A stretch of DNA of 64,000 bases, taken from NCBI GenBank assembly GCA_034766995.1, contig CM068315.1, forward strand, positions 39,106,318-39,170,317, written 5' to 3'. Of this stretch, positions 11,296 to 22,820 are shown one piece after another (within the stretch, counting starts at the first letter, position 1; every line of letters begins with the position of its first letter). The position numbers were made by a program, and so were the translations under genes. Below the pieces are notes generated by a model. The model was given only the letters and a program-made list of their open reading frames with translations. It did not search any database and was not told the origin of the DNA. This stretch comes from Acanthacorydalis orientalis. Taxonomy: Eukaryota > Arthropoda > Insecta > Megaloptera > Corydalidae.

Positions 11296-12822
11296 TTAAC
11301 ATTAGAACTACCGACGATTGACGTATACCGGATGGGTCAAAATTACTTGTTTTTCAAAAGAACAAGTAATTTAAAAAAAGGTGGCGTTTTATGCATTTTT
11401 ATATATTTTTCTGTTTTGTTTAACGACAATTCCAAATAAACTTAATATTAATAAAGTAATTACACACACAATTCAGACATTTTTACAGCTTCAAATTGTT
11501 TTAGCAGTGCGTTTATCATAGATACGTTTATTACATTTATCACAAATATTATTTATTTTATTATTTGTACAATATGCTATTTGACATCGTTTACGTTTCA
11601 TCGAAATATGTGTCTGGTTTTTTGATGGTGTATACGAAAGTATTTGTTCTGATTCTGCTGAGGATTGTCCAGGTAGATCTTTATAATCACTTACAAGTTA
11701 TTAAGCTATCTAAAATAAGAAGTCTTGTGTTGACATATTTTTCCTTGTTGTTTCGTTGTATGATATCGAGGCATTTATTCCAGCGAGATCTAAGATATTA
11801 TAAAATATTTTTAAAGATCATCTTTGGGATTTAGCTTTCACAGTATATTTTCTAGTCATTTGATCTGCCATATCTACACTAAATTTGCTGTTGTTATAAA
11901 ATACCATAGTTTCGGGCAAACGTTTATCATTTTTTTCAATTTTGACCGATTTATATTGAACTCAATAACATTACTTTTTTACTTGGTTTACTTTTATATA
12001 TAGTAAGAGTACAATTTTCTGATTTATAAAGAATTATCGAGAAGCAAGGCATATTGTCCTTCTTTAGTCTCGCAGGTTTAGGTAATTCTCCCTTATTTTG
12101 TCTAATGGTGCCAACCAAAGTAGTTCTTTTAGTTATTAGTTTTGTTGCTAGTGATTAAGCTTATGAAGAAATTATCTGTTATTATTGTTCTCCCGCATCC
12201 ATGGCTCCATTGGTTTGGGACGACAAATTCACCCAAAGGTACTGATGATCTCACTTTATCTTTTCTCAAGTAGTGAAATCCATTTAAAACATATTTACTT
12301 TTTACATTTGACGCCAACTACACTTTTATACCCAACTTATCCGGTTTATTTGGCATGTTCTGTGTAAATCTACATCTGGAGTTAGTCGGAAATAATTGTT
12401 TATCAACTGTAATGTCAGCTCCTGGTTTATAACAAATTTGGCAATTTTCAACGAATTTCTTCCACACGTTTGAAACCAATGCAAATTTATCTGTTTGCAA
12501 TCGTGCTGGCTTCTTTTAGTTTTCTTATCAAAACGAATTATACGATGAATTTCGGTGAATTTATTCCTGCTTATTTTTTTGAGAAAAAATCACATTCCTA
12601 TTTTTTAGTTTACCTACGTTCCGTGAGAGGTTAAAATGACTCATTTCGGTGTATATATATATATTTTACAGAAAAAAGAAACTTGCTTTATATAATCAAT
12701 TATTTAGATATTTCAATAAGTCAGAAAAAAATCAGAAAATAATATTTACCGAAAATGATTAATGATTATAATAAATAACAAAACAAGTCATTTTGACCCC
12801 CCTGGGTAGATCTAGTGTTAAT
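11296..12822 (-). mobile_element. piggyBac-type transposon, family B, near complete but dead
   Basis: TTAA flanks both sides (11296-11299, 12819-12822). The ends are inverted: ttaacattagaactacc on the left and ttaacactagatctaccc on the right (reverse strand), followed by shared gggtcaaaat-acttgtttt. The element is about 1.5 kb. The reverse strand carries a piggyBac-family transposase in several frames. Its borders fit cut-and-paste insertion at TTAA. Confidence 0.92.
11560..12500 (-). pseudogene. piggyBac-like transposase pseudogene
   Basis: Read on the reverse strand from 12500 downward. VWKKFVENCQICYKPGADIT, then VDKQLFPTNSRCRFTQNMP and NKPDKLGIKV, match the first catalytic-Asp region of piggyBac transposases (YKPG-VTVDEQL-P-RGRCPFRQYMP-KP-KFGIK). 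GRTIITDNFFISL matches the second Asp motif (vTcDNWFTS). KRLPETMVFYNNSKFSVDMADQM matches the third (FYN-TK-GVD-LDQM), followed by FYNILDLAGINA. Frameshifts and stops separate these blocks, and the frame following NKPDKLGIKV changes. A full transposase is about 550-600 residues; the N-terminus is missing here. It excised and inserted DNA at TTAA when active. Confidence 0.9.
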
Positions 12823-13004
12823 ATCTTGTTATTAAATCTTTTAATAGGCAAATTAGTATATAAGATTGGAAAAAATAATGACATTTTAATTTGTTATATA
12901 AGAACTATTTGTTAATAAAAATATTTAACATTTATTTAAAGGGTGATGCTGAATCAGTTAATTATATTATATAAAGTTTTCCTCAAGGAGGAAATGCAAA
13001 CCTA

Positions 13005-13375
13005 AAACCAATGGAAATTTATCTGTTTTCAATCACCGGTTTCTTTTATTTTTCGTATGAAAACGAATTAACCGAAGAATTTCGCTAAATTTATTCCTGC
13101 TCATTTTTTTTGAGAAAAATTCAGATTCCCATTTTTTATTTGACCTATGTTCCGTGAGGAATGAAAATGTCTTATCTCGGTATATCTAGGTATACTACAT
13201 ATAAATATTATAGAGAAAACAAGAAAAAACAAATTACTTTATAGAATCAAATCATTTAGATGTTTTAATGAAAATCAGAAATTTTTTTAGAAAACAAGAT
13301 TTACTGAAAATGAGTACTGATTAGAAGAAATGACAAAACAAGTCATTTTGACTCCCTCGGTACATCTCATGTTAA
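13005..13375 (-). mobile_element. Second, truncated copy of piggyBac family B
   Basis: The sequence parallels 12476-12822 closely, from the aaccaatggaaatttatctg block through the cgaattaaccgaagaatttc block to the terminal repeat, ending at TTAA 13372-13375. Only the transposase 5' side and one terminal repeat remain; the other end is lost without a TTAA. It lies about 180 bp from the first copy, in the same orientation. Confidence 0.85.
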
Positions 13376-14346
13376 AGAATGCTACTTTTTAAATAATTTC
13401 AAGTTGTTTACGAATACTAACTTAGTAGTAATCGATCAGTTACATGGTAAATTTCATTATGTTGTAAATGCAACAAGTTTTAATCAGATATTGAAATATT
13501 AATGGAGTTTGTCAAGAACAGACATACTTGTTCTGTACACAGTGCAGCACTATTTTGCTTTCGTACATTCTAATAAATATTTGATTTTTTTGTTTTGATA
13601 CAACATGCTATCGATTTAAAACTTTCTTGTGCCTTCAACAGGCTACATGTATTTAAATATTAATTCGTTTCGTTACACAGGTCTCAATGTTTGTGCATTC
13701 AATGAAAATATCGTTACGTTTTGTTATTTAAAATTAAAAGCAAACACACTCTTTACTTATTTGTACATATTTAGTGTGCAATTCTGAAAGAAATACGAAA
13801 ATGTACACAAAAAAATCGTACATTAGAAAATTACGAATTCGAAACAGATTTATATATTATTTCATCTCTCGTACGTGAATTTGTTAGCGAATCAAAGAAA
13901 AAGAAGTACGTAAATTGAAAGTACAAAAAAACTTCTAACTCGTTCAGTGACACCCTTTCGCGTTTTACGATTTCAATACGAGATTGAGACATTCGATTCG
14001 ACGATTTATTAACTGCAAAAGAGGAAAACTCGGAATAAATACAAACAGGTGAAGTTGTTCGACGTATCGATAAATCACACGACTGAAACCGACGACCGGT
14101 GATTGAATAAGCGGAAGGGAGAGAGAAAGCTCGCACTGCGGCCAGATTACAATTTGCCTACAAGGAAAAAAACAGGTTCTCCGATTTTCTTCCATCATTT
14201 ATATCACGATACACGAATGTGTATATTTATATTCTTCGTTCATTTCACGTTCGCCGTTCCGATGGCTTTTCACTTTGAATGTGGTAGTCGTCAAGGAAGT
14301 TTTATCAATATACAAAAGAAATTATATATTCAGCAGTACGAATGCG

Positions 14347-14390
<44 letters not shown>

Positions 14391-14540
14391 TTTAATATAC
14401 AACTCTTTCAATTTTTTTCTAGTTCATTGAATCATTGGTTTTAATTTTAATATAATTCCTGTTTGATGGTAAACTTGAGTTTTAAAAAAACAGATAATAC
14501 AATGAATGTTAATTGATTAAATTTTTGAAAGTAAACCCCC
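13376..14540. other. AT-rich stretch with microsatellite
   Basis: No exon was recognised. A slightly more GC-balanced part at 13900-14310 contains overlapping short ORFs on both strands, none with a family signature. A (TA)n tract lies at 14352-14383. Confidence 0.4.
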
Positions 14541-14541
14541 C

Positions 14542-14603
<62 letters not shown>
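14542..14603. repeat. (TC)n-(TA)n compound microsatellite
   Basis: About fifteen TC units (14543-14572) pass directly into (TA)n to about 14602. The same order, CT then TA, recurs near 28.13 and 63.57 kb; (TA)n then (GA)n occurs at 41.55 kb. Confidence 0.95.
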
Positions 14604-14607
<4 letters not shown>

Positions 14608-14846
14608 AGAAAGTTATTGTTTGAAACAAATGAATTTGTTGTTTTGTGAAGAATATAAAATTGAAAAGTTTTGTTTTATATTCAACTGATCTTTCTTTAA
14701 TAAAATTTTTTTTTTATTGTTTGAAATAAGTTTTATATCTGAAATTGAATTTTCTCGAGAAGTTAATATATATTATTTGAATTAACTGTTGAAAATGATT
14801 TATACTTTTTTTATTCAATTGTTACTTAATTTTTATCTATGGAGTG

Positions 14847-14957
14847 ATTCAATTTACGCTTCCGCATGAAAGTATTAAAAAGATTGCGAAAATTAAAAAA
14901 ATCATGTTATTTTGTGATTTTTTTTGATACTTTCATGTAGAAGCCTAAATTGAATCT
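14847..14957. repeat. Small palindromic MITE-like repeat, copy 1
   Basis: The left arm runs gattcaatttacgcttccgc and then atgaaagtattaaaaagatt. The right arm is its near reverse complement: gatactttcatgtagaagcc then taaattgaatc. The element is about 110 bp. Parts of the same unit recur at 41645-41700 and 63058-63148. No target duplication was resolved. Confidence 0.7.
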
Positions 14958-15275
14958 GTTGTATTTCAATAGGTTTATTTTACGAAAGAGATATTTTATG
15001 TTAGAATTTAATGTAGTGGATTTTGTGCTTGGAATAGTAACACATATTATTTTATTTTTATTACAGTAACAAATATTCGACTGTTTGAACACGTCCGTAT
15101 ATATTTGTTTGAATAAAAACCGATCGATTTGGATGCTTTAAGTCGTTCGTGACACATTAACGGCCGGTTATGTGGACGACCTAGTTTTAAACGGTCAACT
15201 CAAGTTTGCAAACACAACATTTTAATTATAATATAAATTATCTCTAGTGATTACAATAACTCGAAGTTATAGTTA

Positions 15276-15310
15276 TTAGGTTGGTAGAAAAATAATTAAA
15301 AATCGTTATT
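15276..15310. mobile_element. Solo mariner terminal repeat
   Basis: The sequence ttaggttggtagaaaaataatt after TA (15274-15275) is the left end shared by the mariner copies at 17668, 22211 and 53506. No matching right end was found nearby; the following DNA to about 16.0 kb is not recognisable. Confidence 0.6.
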
Positions 15311-16099
15311 TTTTTTATCAAAACAACACTTTTGCTTGAGCTAAAAAATTTCAAAATGTGTTTTTTAAAATAATTTCATAGCGAGAGCTCTATTTATTAT
15401 TCTGAATTGAAGTAATTTTATATTTTATTTGTATGATTTTATACCTGTGATCTTGTTGATGCGGTGTTTTGATTATCTTTGTTCGAGTTTCTGTTTTCCA
15501 ATACTAGTTTTGGTACGTATTCCATCTTAGGGTAGATTTTATATTTTCTAAAATCTACTTGAAGATAGCATACTGTAGTGAAAAACATTTTCAGATAATC
15601 CAAAAGGACAAAGACCATCAGGATAAAGTTGCTTTGATACTTTCAACCCTATTAGTGTGGTGTAACATTTTGTGATGTTGATCCTGTTAAAATGCTCGAA
15701 ACTATTTCTACTATGATTATTTTCGACTTTTAAGACATCTTAGATAATTTAATATAAACAATTTCATCAGAAAGGTTCCTGGCGATGAATAGTTGTGGCA
15801 GATAAGATTTGAATACTTTACAAGGACCAAATTACTACTCAAGACCATCAGGTAGACGTAGATTGGTAAGACGTAGATAACTAGCTTTTAGATAACTGCT
15901 GACTCTTTGTACTCGAACTTTTTGTCTGTTAAAGCTTAGAGAAACTCGGATTTTTTCTGCGTTTTACTCATATGGAATAAATGATTTATTATAATATTTT
16001 TAAAGTAAGAATAATAAGTAAACATTTTTAAATGCTGTTTTATTATTTATAACATATACTCACTATACTGTTATGTATTTACTATCTTACTTTTTTTCT
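15311..16099. other. AT-rich stretch without a recognisable gene
   Basis: Contains a short direct repeat at 15612-15625 and 15840-15853 (accatcaggataaag-like and accatcaggtagacg) and many stops. It may be decayed transposon between the solo mariner end and the acidic N-terminal segment at 16.1 kb, but no family is recognisable. Confidence 0.3.
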
Positions 16100-16104
16100 T
16101 GACT

Positions 16105-16250
16105 TTAACATGATGTCACTATTATCAGAATCACTGCTTGATCTCTCATCTCAATCACTTTGTAAAGAATTTTCATATTCTTCAAAAACAAATTCATCAT
16201 CACTACTATCTTAAATCAATCCACTATCAATTACATTTGAAGCCATGGCG
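16105..16250 (-). pseudogene. Possible transposase N-terminus (acidic, piggyBac-like)
   Basis: From an ATG at about 16246 on the reverse strand: MASNVIDSGLI, stop, DSSDDEFVFEEYENSLQSD, stop, DERSSSDSDNSDI. An acidic Ser/Asp/Glu-rich N-terminus after a start codon is typical of piggyBac transposases (often D-SD-EF), but this low-complexity signal is not specific. Two in-frame stops show that it is dead. No downstream catalytic motifs or TTAA-bounded ends were found. Confidence 0.35.
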
Positions 16251-16774
16251 AACGGTGTACGTTTTGATTTTTTTCGGTCAGAGAAATGACTAAATACTGA
16301 TTAGGCAGAATACTGAATACAGAAAATACAGAGTATTGTAATTAGGTGGGTTATTTAACAGTAAATCACAGTATTTTATTCTTCATTGTACTCTATTTGT
16401 GGTACATTTCGAGTATAACGCCAAATAATGTCTGTGTCTGGGATGAGTAATTCAAGTGCAGAGGGTTACACTTATTTAAAATCTATTTGGTACATGTACT
16501 GAAATTAGTAGTGCAAATCACAGACATAAGTAATGCAGAAGGGAAAATAGCACCAAGTCAGTCATTTTATTTAAACATTTTTATAGTAATATTTCTATTA
16601 TAAAAAATGAACAGGTGTAAAATCAGATGATTTTTTTCAATATTGTGTCCTAACGAGAATAATACTTGCTAAGCTTTTCTTATTTAAATGATACAGTGCT
16701 TCTTATTTTTAATATTTTTTTATATTCTTTCTTATGTAATAATCGATACCTTCCTGGACTTTTTTATATTTATT

Positions 16775-16856
16775 TACACACACACAGACAAAAACACACA
16801 CACACATATATATATATATTGATATATACATACATATACACGTATATATATACATA

Positions 16857-16918
<62 letters not shown>

Positions 16919-16920
16919 TT

Positions 16921-16987
<67 letters not shown>

Positions 16988-16996
16988 ATATACATA

Positions 16997-17036
<40 letters not shown>

Positions 17037-17040
17037 CACA
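16775..17040. repeat. Large compound microsatellite (CA)n/(TA)n
   Basis: About 265 bp of (CA)n, (TA)n, and interspersed tacata, tttata and acac variants. It is the largest simple repeat in the window. The overlapping IYIYIY ORFs in both directions are artefacts. Confidence 0.97.
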
Positions 17041-17667
17041 TAAAATAATTTTCGTTCACTAAAAAATTCATGTTTCATATAAAATTGACATTCTGAAAAC
17101 TGGCGATTTTTCTGCAGCAAACTTCTTGCCGACGAAAATAATTGATTAACATAACTTATTTTTCATTAAAAGTTCAAAAATTTTCTCAGCGCAAACTTAT
17201 TTTCTTTTTTCGAATCGCCTCTTGTGGTTTATATCATATTCCGTTATGAAAACGACGGTCTCTCTGGCAGGAAAAAAAACGCTTAATGAGCTTCAAGCTT
17301 GACAGCGTTGTGAAATAACTGAAAAAATGTTTGTCTTTAACGAATGAATTCAATATAAAATTTTATAATGTAATTAAACATAATTAATGATGGATAAAGT
17401 ACGGAAATGCTTATTCAGAGAAAACTAATAATCAACCATTAACGTCATATAGTATAAATTTAGTTTTTTCTTTCTTTGGATGACTTATTTATTGATTTTC
17501 AATAGTTGTTTGGTTCTCTAATTTTTCGAAATTTTAGATCAGCATATATTTACTTTCGGTCTGTATTAATCGGTATAGATTAATAATGCTGGATATTACA
17601 GTCGTGGATAGGAAATTAATTATTTTTTTACTCCACAAAACGTAACATTGTTTTCTGATCTAAAATA

Positions 17668-18282
17668 TTAGATTGGCAGGAAAAATAATTGTGGTTTTTG
17701 TTTTTTGAATTCTAACCTTAATTATTTGGCAATGACTGTCATCTCATCGTGTTCATGTTAATATCATTTTAAAGTACATTTTTCTGTCTGTATTTTGGTA
17801 ACATCGATTGTGGTTTTATTATTAATGTTTTTTAATTTATTAGGCTATTATCATTTATTTATTATTTATTAGGCTGTTATCATTTATTTATTATTTATGA
17901 GGCTATTGAAATTAAAGACGGAAAATAAGCAAGTAAGAGTAATTCTTTGTACGAGTTCAAAACGGGCGGTAAAGTAGCAGAAACTGCTTGTAAACTAAAT
18001 AATGGTTTTGATGTGGGTACAATTAAGGAACATACGGTGCAATAGTGGTTCCAAAAATTTCGTGCTGGGGACGAGAGTCTTAAAGATGAAGAAAGTCGTA
18101 GTCGTCCTTCTTTAGTTCATAACGACCAGCTGAAGGCGTTAGTTGAATCAGAATTACGCTCAAAAATTAAGTGTTAGTCTTCCAACAGTTCTGTACCAGT
18201 TAAAACAGTTAGGAGAATAAAAAAAGAAAAATGTATATGAATTTGAAGGTTATAATCCGCAATTATTTTTCTACCAACCTAA
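17668..18282 (+). mobile_element. Internally deleted mariner, 615 bp, with TA target site
   Basis: The ends ttagattggcaggaaaaata and (reverse) ttaggttggtagaaaaataa are flanked by TA (17666-17667, 18283-18284). The forward strand from about 17955 gives FKTGGKVAETACKLNNGFDV, then TIKEHTVQ*WFQKFRAGDES, then HNDQLKALVESE. This is the HTH DNA-binding half of a mariner transposase (family pattern GKAAETA-KLNDAFGVGTV-ERTVQWWFQKFR). The catalytic half is replaced by a direct junction to the 3' terminal region. A stop replaces one Trp codon. The same junction occurs in the copies at 41788-42083 and 53506-54088. Confidence 0.88.
17839..17906. repeat. 29-bp tandem repeat inside the mariner
   Basis: Two full units and a partial third of attaggctattatcattta + ttattattt lie in the 5' untranslated part of the mariner at 17668-18282. 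The other copies have a single unit region here, so this is a local expansion. Confidence 0.85.
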
Positions 18283-18329
18283 TAGTTTTAAGACTTTTCT
18301 GCATGTTGCCGATTTTTTGTACACTGACT

Positions 18330-18475
18330 TTGTGATGATGTAATCACCATCTAAAAGCAAATAAGTGACAATCGAAAATGATATATCGTTTATTGAACAT
18401 TTTTGATTAGAAATATTTTTACGGTTTTTTAGGGTAAAAACACAATTTATTTGTGAAAGTGAATTTTATTACAAT
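18330..18475. repeat. Palindromic dispersed repeat, copy 2
   Basis: Contains gtaatcaccatctaaaagca, then ttgaacatttttgattagaa, then tttatttgtgaaagtgaatt, the right-arm order of the family. It lies 50 bp from a mariner element. Confidence 0.65.
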
Positions 18476-18989
18476 ATCAGAGATGATTATGTAAACAGTA
18501 ATTTATGATTCTTTTATATATTAAATAAACAGCCCTTAAATAATTTTCTGTCTAATTGTGTCGTTTTTGATCGAATAATTATTTATTAAAAAAACAAAGC
18601 CTTTTTATGTAAATAATGTGACATCAAGTGTGGTGGTATATTTGTATAATTAAAAATCTAAACGTTTTTTCTGTAGCATAGAGCTATGAGAATTATGCAT
18701 ATATTATCAAATGTGTGTAAGAAATTATGAAAATAATTAACTATTGAACATTTTAAATATAATTTTTTATGGGTGTAAAACTGAAAATATTATTTTTTGT
18801 ACATGCTGCAAAAAAATCACACTGAATAAACATTGTTTATTTTATTTGACCTACTGTTTAATGTATGAAATTTTTTTTGAATTAATACCGAGCGCATTAC
18901 ACTTTTCCCCTGCAATAAATTTCCAGCGGGCAGATAACCGAGCACAAATTGCACAAAGTCACCTTTCTGTATTATTTACATGAATAAGA

Positions 18990-19420
18990 TAATTACACTT
19001 TCTGGAACTGTACGTTAATTTTTTCAAATAGCACGTTTTAATTGACTTCGTTTTACGGCCTGCTACGCGCTTCATCGATTACGACCTGCCATAAACCGTA
19101 TATCTGTACGTGCGCGGTTGTTTTTCTATTATATTTATTTTTTTATCATTCGAGTACAGTCCGGACATTTCGAAACCCCCACGTGTCACCCTTGTTGGGC
19201 TGCTCACACGGCTCATTTGTATATTTGTGTTCATTTCGCCACCGGCGGCGTATAATAATTAAACAACGAATCTACGCGTTTTTTTTTTTAAATTGACCAC
19301 AATGCGCGTCGTTCCTCCGCCACGTCGCTTTTACCGAGTTTCATATGACCCTCTTGTGTCCTCGTTCTATAACCCCTCCACTGTTTGTCCCGTGACGTCA
19401 TGTCGTTTATATATTTTTTT
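18990..19420. other. GC- and CpG-richer stretch, function unknown
   Basis: Stands out from the AT-rich surroundings, with many CpG dinucleotides, an intact cAMP-response-like tgacgtca at 19393-19400, and several short ORFs on the + strand with no recognisable family (for example 19042-19296). It could be a conserved intronic enhancer, an untranslated exon, or simply older unique sequence. Confidence 0.35.
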
Positions 19421-19562
19421 ATATACACATTCTGTATTTATATAACGCTAATACGTATCTGTTTTGTACATATTTATTGAGATATATTCGGTATGGTTTG
19501 TTGAGATTAAATGTAAATCGCCTACAGCCTTTTTCATATTTTAAACAAGTCCACAATCATAA

Positions 19563-19566
<4 letters not shown>

Positions 19567-19606
<40 letters not shown>

Positions 19607-19608
19607 TT
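19567..19608. repeat. (TA)n-(TG)n microsatellite
   Basis: About thirteen TA units pass into six TG units. Confidence 0.93.
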
Positions 19609-19924
19609 ATGTATAGAATATGCAATATAAATAAAATATATCAAATTATTTCATAATAAAACCAATTGACGTATAGTATAGTGGATGATAGATCAATATC
19701 AATGAAAATGAATAAATATTTTAAATGAAACACAGACTTTAATAAAAAAAACTGATTGTTAACCCAAACCACGAGGAGTTTGAGGGTATGCGGTAGATTA
19801 AAATTGTACTTTTTATTAGAATTTAATAAATTAATAACATTTTTTGCATCAGTTTCGATAAAATAGTAATATTACATTACAGAACGTACAAATTGTATTA
19901 TAAAATCATATTTTATAAACATCT

Positions 19925-20360
19925 TTCTGATCAAAAATGTTGAATAAATGATAATTTATCATTTTTGATTATTCCTTATGTGCATTTCGATAGCGATGTC
20001 ATCAAAATATAGTTCTGATAATGTGGATAAAACACTTTCACAAACGACATATTTTTCATTGGACCAACCAGAAAAAAAATCTGGCCATAAATATTTAATA
20101 AATTACTGTCTATCATTTTTTGCTGTTTCTTATGTGCATTTTGATGCGATGACATTTTTTTACGAGTGTTAACGTGCAGAAAATTTTTAATAGATTTTTA
20201 AACACAGCGAGATGGTTTTGTACCTTACCGTTCTGAAGACGGGGTATCGCCATCGAAATACACATAAGAAACACTAAAAAATAATCAATAATCATTTGTT
20301 GAACATTTTTGATCAGATATTTTTTTTTATTTGTGGTTGTGAGAAAATAATTCAATTACG
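19925..20360. repeat. Palindromic dispersed repeat, copy 3 (complex)
   Basis: The clearest copy. The unit tgatcaaaaatgttgaataa ... cttatgtgcatttcgatagc occurs at 19930-20007. A second partial unit in the same direction lies at 20087-20155. An inverted unit (atcgccatcgaaatacacat ... ttgttgaacatttttgatca) lies at 20236-20325. Outer arms carry cactttcacaaacgac-type and ataattcaattacg-type sequence. No coding content is seen. Confidence 0.75.
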
Positions 20361-20844
20361 ATATTCAATTCAATGAAGGTTTAAGAAGTGTATTGTGGGT
20401 ATTATTAAAACTACTTGTTCGAAGGGGGTCATCAATGCACTTCCGAGTCTAAATATGACTAAACATTGTTGGATCTGTTGATCTGAAAAATTAAATTCAT
20501 ACGGAAAGTACTCCGAGAGAAATGATAAACAAGTCCGTTAGCAATTCAAGAAATGAAATTTCAAGTTAAAATTTTATTTTATTTTTTTTTTAATTAGTAA
20601 GATTGAAATCCATCTAATCTTCATTTAGTATTCTTGATTTCTTTGCCGTCCAGTTTTTTTTATTTTTCGTTGCTTTCTGATTATTTTGGTTTTCTCAGTG
20701 AAACTTTTTGTTGCTTCATTTGCTTTTTTTAATATACATATTATATATTGAAAGTATTGTAATATGTGTTATTGTTGAAGCATCTAAGCGCTTTTTTTTT
20801 AAAAAAAAAGAGTTAATAGTAGTCAGTTCCCCTTTTATGTAAGA

Positions 20845-21280
20845 GAGAGATTTGAAAAGTTTGCGGCCTAACTATGAAAGAATATAACTTGTGGTTTTTA
20901 AATTACTTTTATTTTTCAATATGGTCCAGTTGAACTTCAATGCAGTTCATCTAGCGATGTTTTATTGCTTTTATGCCGTACTGGTAATCCTTTTCTTGGA
21001 GGTCCTCAAAATAGCGAATCACTAGTGCTCTTAGTTCTTTATCTGACAGAAATCGTCTATCACCAAGGATTTTTTTAAGTTTTGGGAACGTGAAAATCTG
21101 AGGGGGACAAATCTGGAGAATAGGCTGGATGGAGAATTGCCCTGATTGTCCTGATGGAAAATATTTTTTTTCTTTGATAAACCTGGTCTTTTCTCATGAA
21201 TTGTTTGATCGAGTCAATCCAAAAGTTTAGCATAATACTCTCCCGTTATCGTTTGATCTTTTGGAAGGTAGTCAGTTGAG
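20845..21280 (-). pseudogene. mariner transposase 3' part, dead
   Basis: The reverse strand reads REYYAKLLD-LDQTIHEKRPGLSKKK, then FHQDN, then (after damage) LKKSLVIDDFCQIKN, TA-KQ-NIARMNCIEVQLDHIEK. These match the mariner pattern EYYA-LLDRLDQ-IREKRPGLAKKKVLFHQDNAP, LKKFLGGQRFSSDEE and ALEHRWTKCIEL-GDYVEK. The middle catalytic Asp is kept in HQDN. The N-terminal half and the left-hand motifs are missing. The fragment ends on the right at a short (TA)n (21282-21302). Confidence 0.8.
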
Positions 21281-21727
21281 TTATATATATATATATATAT
21301 ATAAGTAAAAAAAAGTATATATGTTTTCCATTAGTATGCGACTATATAAAAATTACTATGCAAGTTCATTGTATAAATTTCGAGAAACGATATTTATTTT
21401 GAACGTTTTCACGTGACTAGACATTTATCATACGGTTATAATTAATCATAATTTTAATTAAAAAAAAATTATATACATATATACACAAGTACACACATAT
21501 GTATTTTTATTACAATGTAAATTCGGTGTAATCTATGTAAATTTCACGTCCAGAACACACATACACACTCTTCTCATCTGCATACTATTAATTTTTAATG
21601 AGTCTGTGTAAAAAGCTAACAAAAAAAATGAACCTATATTATTTCCACAATAACATCCGATATTTATTTTATAGATTCCACGAATGTATATGTAAATATT
21701 AATTAGATCGCGTTCGTCATACAATGT

Positions 21728-21730
<3 letters not shown>

Positions 21731-21810
<80 letters not shown>
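21731..21810. repeat. (TA)n microsatellite
   Basis: Forty uninterrupted TA units; among the longest pure runs in the window. Confidence 0.98.
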
Positions 21811-21814
<4 letters not shown>

Positions 21815-22009
21815 AATTGTAAGTCTATAAATTTCTATCATTTTTTGGATACTTTTTAAACGAATTTGTTATTAATGTGTTGATTTCTTAGAATGATAGC
21901 ACGCCTGATCAGATTTACATTCAGCTTCAGAAATCTAGAAGATCAAATGTAGAGAGCCAGATCGAGAATGATATTTTTACATAGCCTTTTTTAAAATATA
22001 GTTTTGGTA

Positions 22010-22820
22010 CTGTGAATAAATTGACTTTCACAGATTATTTTTACTATGATCCTGCAAATTATAACATTTTTTTTATACAAAAATGTTAAATAAAAATGTC
22101 TTCTCTATCTTAGTACTTTTTGATTAATAGCGTCGCAATTAAAATACACATTAGTTAAAAATGATCAATAATCAACTATTAAATATTTTTGACCACAAAA
22201 AATGTTTATATTAGGTTGGTTCGAAAATAATGACAGTTTTTGTTTTCTGAATTCTAACCTTAATTTTTTCAATGAAAGTGTCATTTCATCGTATTCATGC
22301 TAATATCATTTTAAAGTACATTTTTCGGTCTGTATTTTGGTAACATCGACTTTAGTTTTATTATTAATTTTGTTTCAAATTGGGTTATTTAATTAAAGAT
22401 TGAAAAGAAGCAATTAAGAGAAAATTTTCAAATGTTCAAAACAGGTGGTAAAGCAGCAGGAACTGCTCGAAATTAAACGGTGCTTTTGGTGTGGACACTG
22501 TTAAGGAACGTACGGTGCAATGGTGGTTCCAAAAATTTCTTGCTAGGGACGAGAGTTTTGAACAGAAGAAGTTCGCGGGTGTCCTGCTTCAGTTCATAAC
22601 GACCAACTGAAGGCGTTTGTTGAATCAGAACCACGCACAACAATTCGAGAACTTACACAAAAGTTAGGCGTTAGTGATCCAACAGCTCTGGATTACTTAA
22701 AACAGATAGAAAAATCAAAAGAGTGAAAAATGGTCATAAACCGAAATTATTTTTCTACCAACCTCATATTTTATGGGGTGAAAAATATAATTCATTTGTG
22801 TATCAGTTATTCAATATTTT
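22010..22820. repeat. Palindromic dispersed repeat, copy 4, interrupted by a mariner
   Basis: The left arm (22015-22110) carries attgactttcacagattatt and tacaaaaatgttaaataaaa. The right arm (22140-22210) carries aaaaatgatcaataatcaac and ttaaatatttttgaccacaa. It is cut at TA by the mariner 22211-22766 and resumes at 22767 with attttatggggtg and aattcatttgtg. Removing the mariner and one TA restores the order seen in the other copies. Confidence 0.75.
22211..22766 (+). mobile_element. Internally deleted mariner nested in palindromic repeat
   Basis: The ends ttaggttggttcgaaaataa and (reverse) tgaggttggtagaaaaataa are flanked by TA duplications (22209-22210, 22767-22768). Inside is a frameshifted mariner HTH region: FKTGGKAAGTAR, then GAFGVDTVKERTVQWWFQKF and HNDQLKAFVESEPRTTIREL. 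The catalytic half is deleted. At 556 bp it is the same size class as the copies at 17668 and 53506. Confidence 0.88.

Noticed and set aside
16666..17043. Long ORFs rich in Ile-Tyr (also at 6192-6531, 21533-21841, 26371-26783, 33747-34024, 42248-42765, 45811-46134, 57665-57910, 63550-63890)
   Set aside because: They are translations of (TA)n, which has no stop in two frames per strand; no flanking protein signature supports them.
20791..20810. Perfect palindrome of T9A9 with c/g ends
   Set aside because: Low-complexity T-run next to A-run; expected by chance in such AT-rich DNA.
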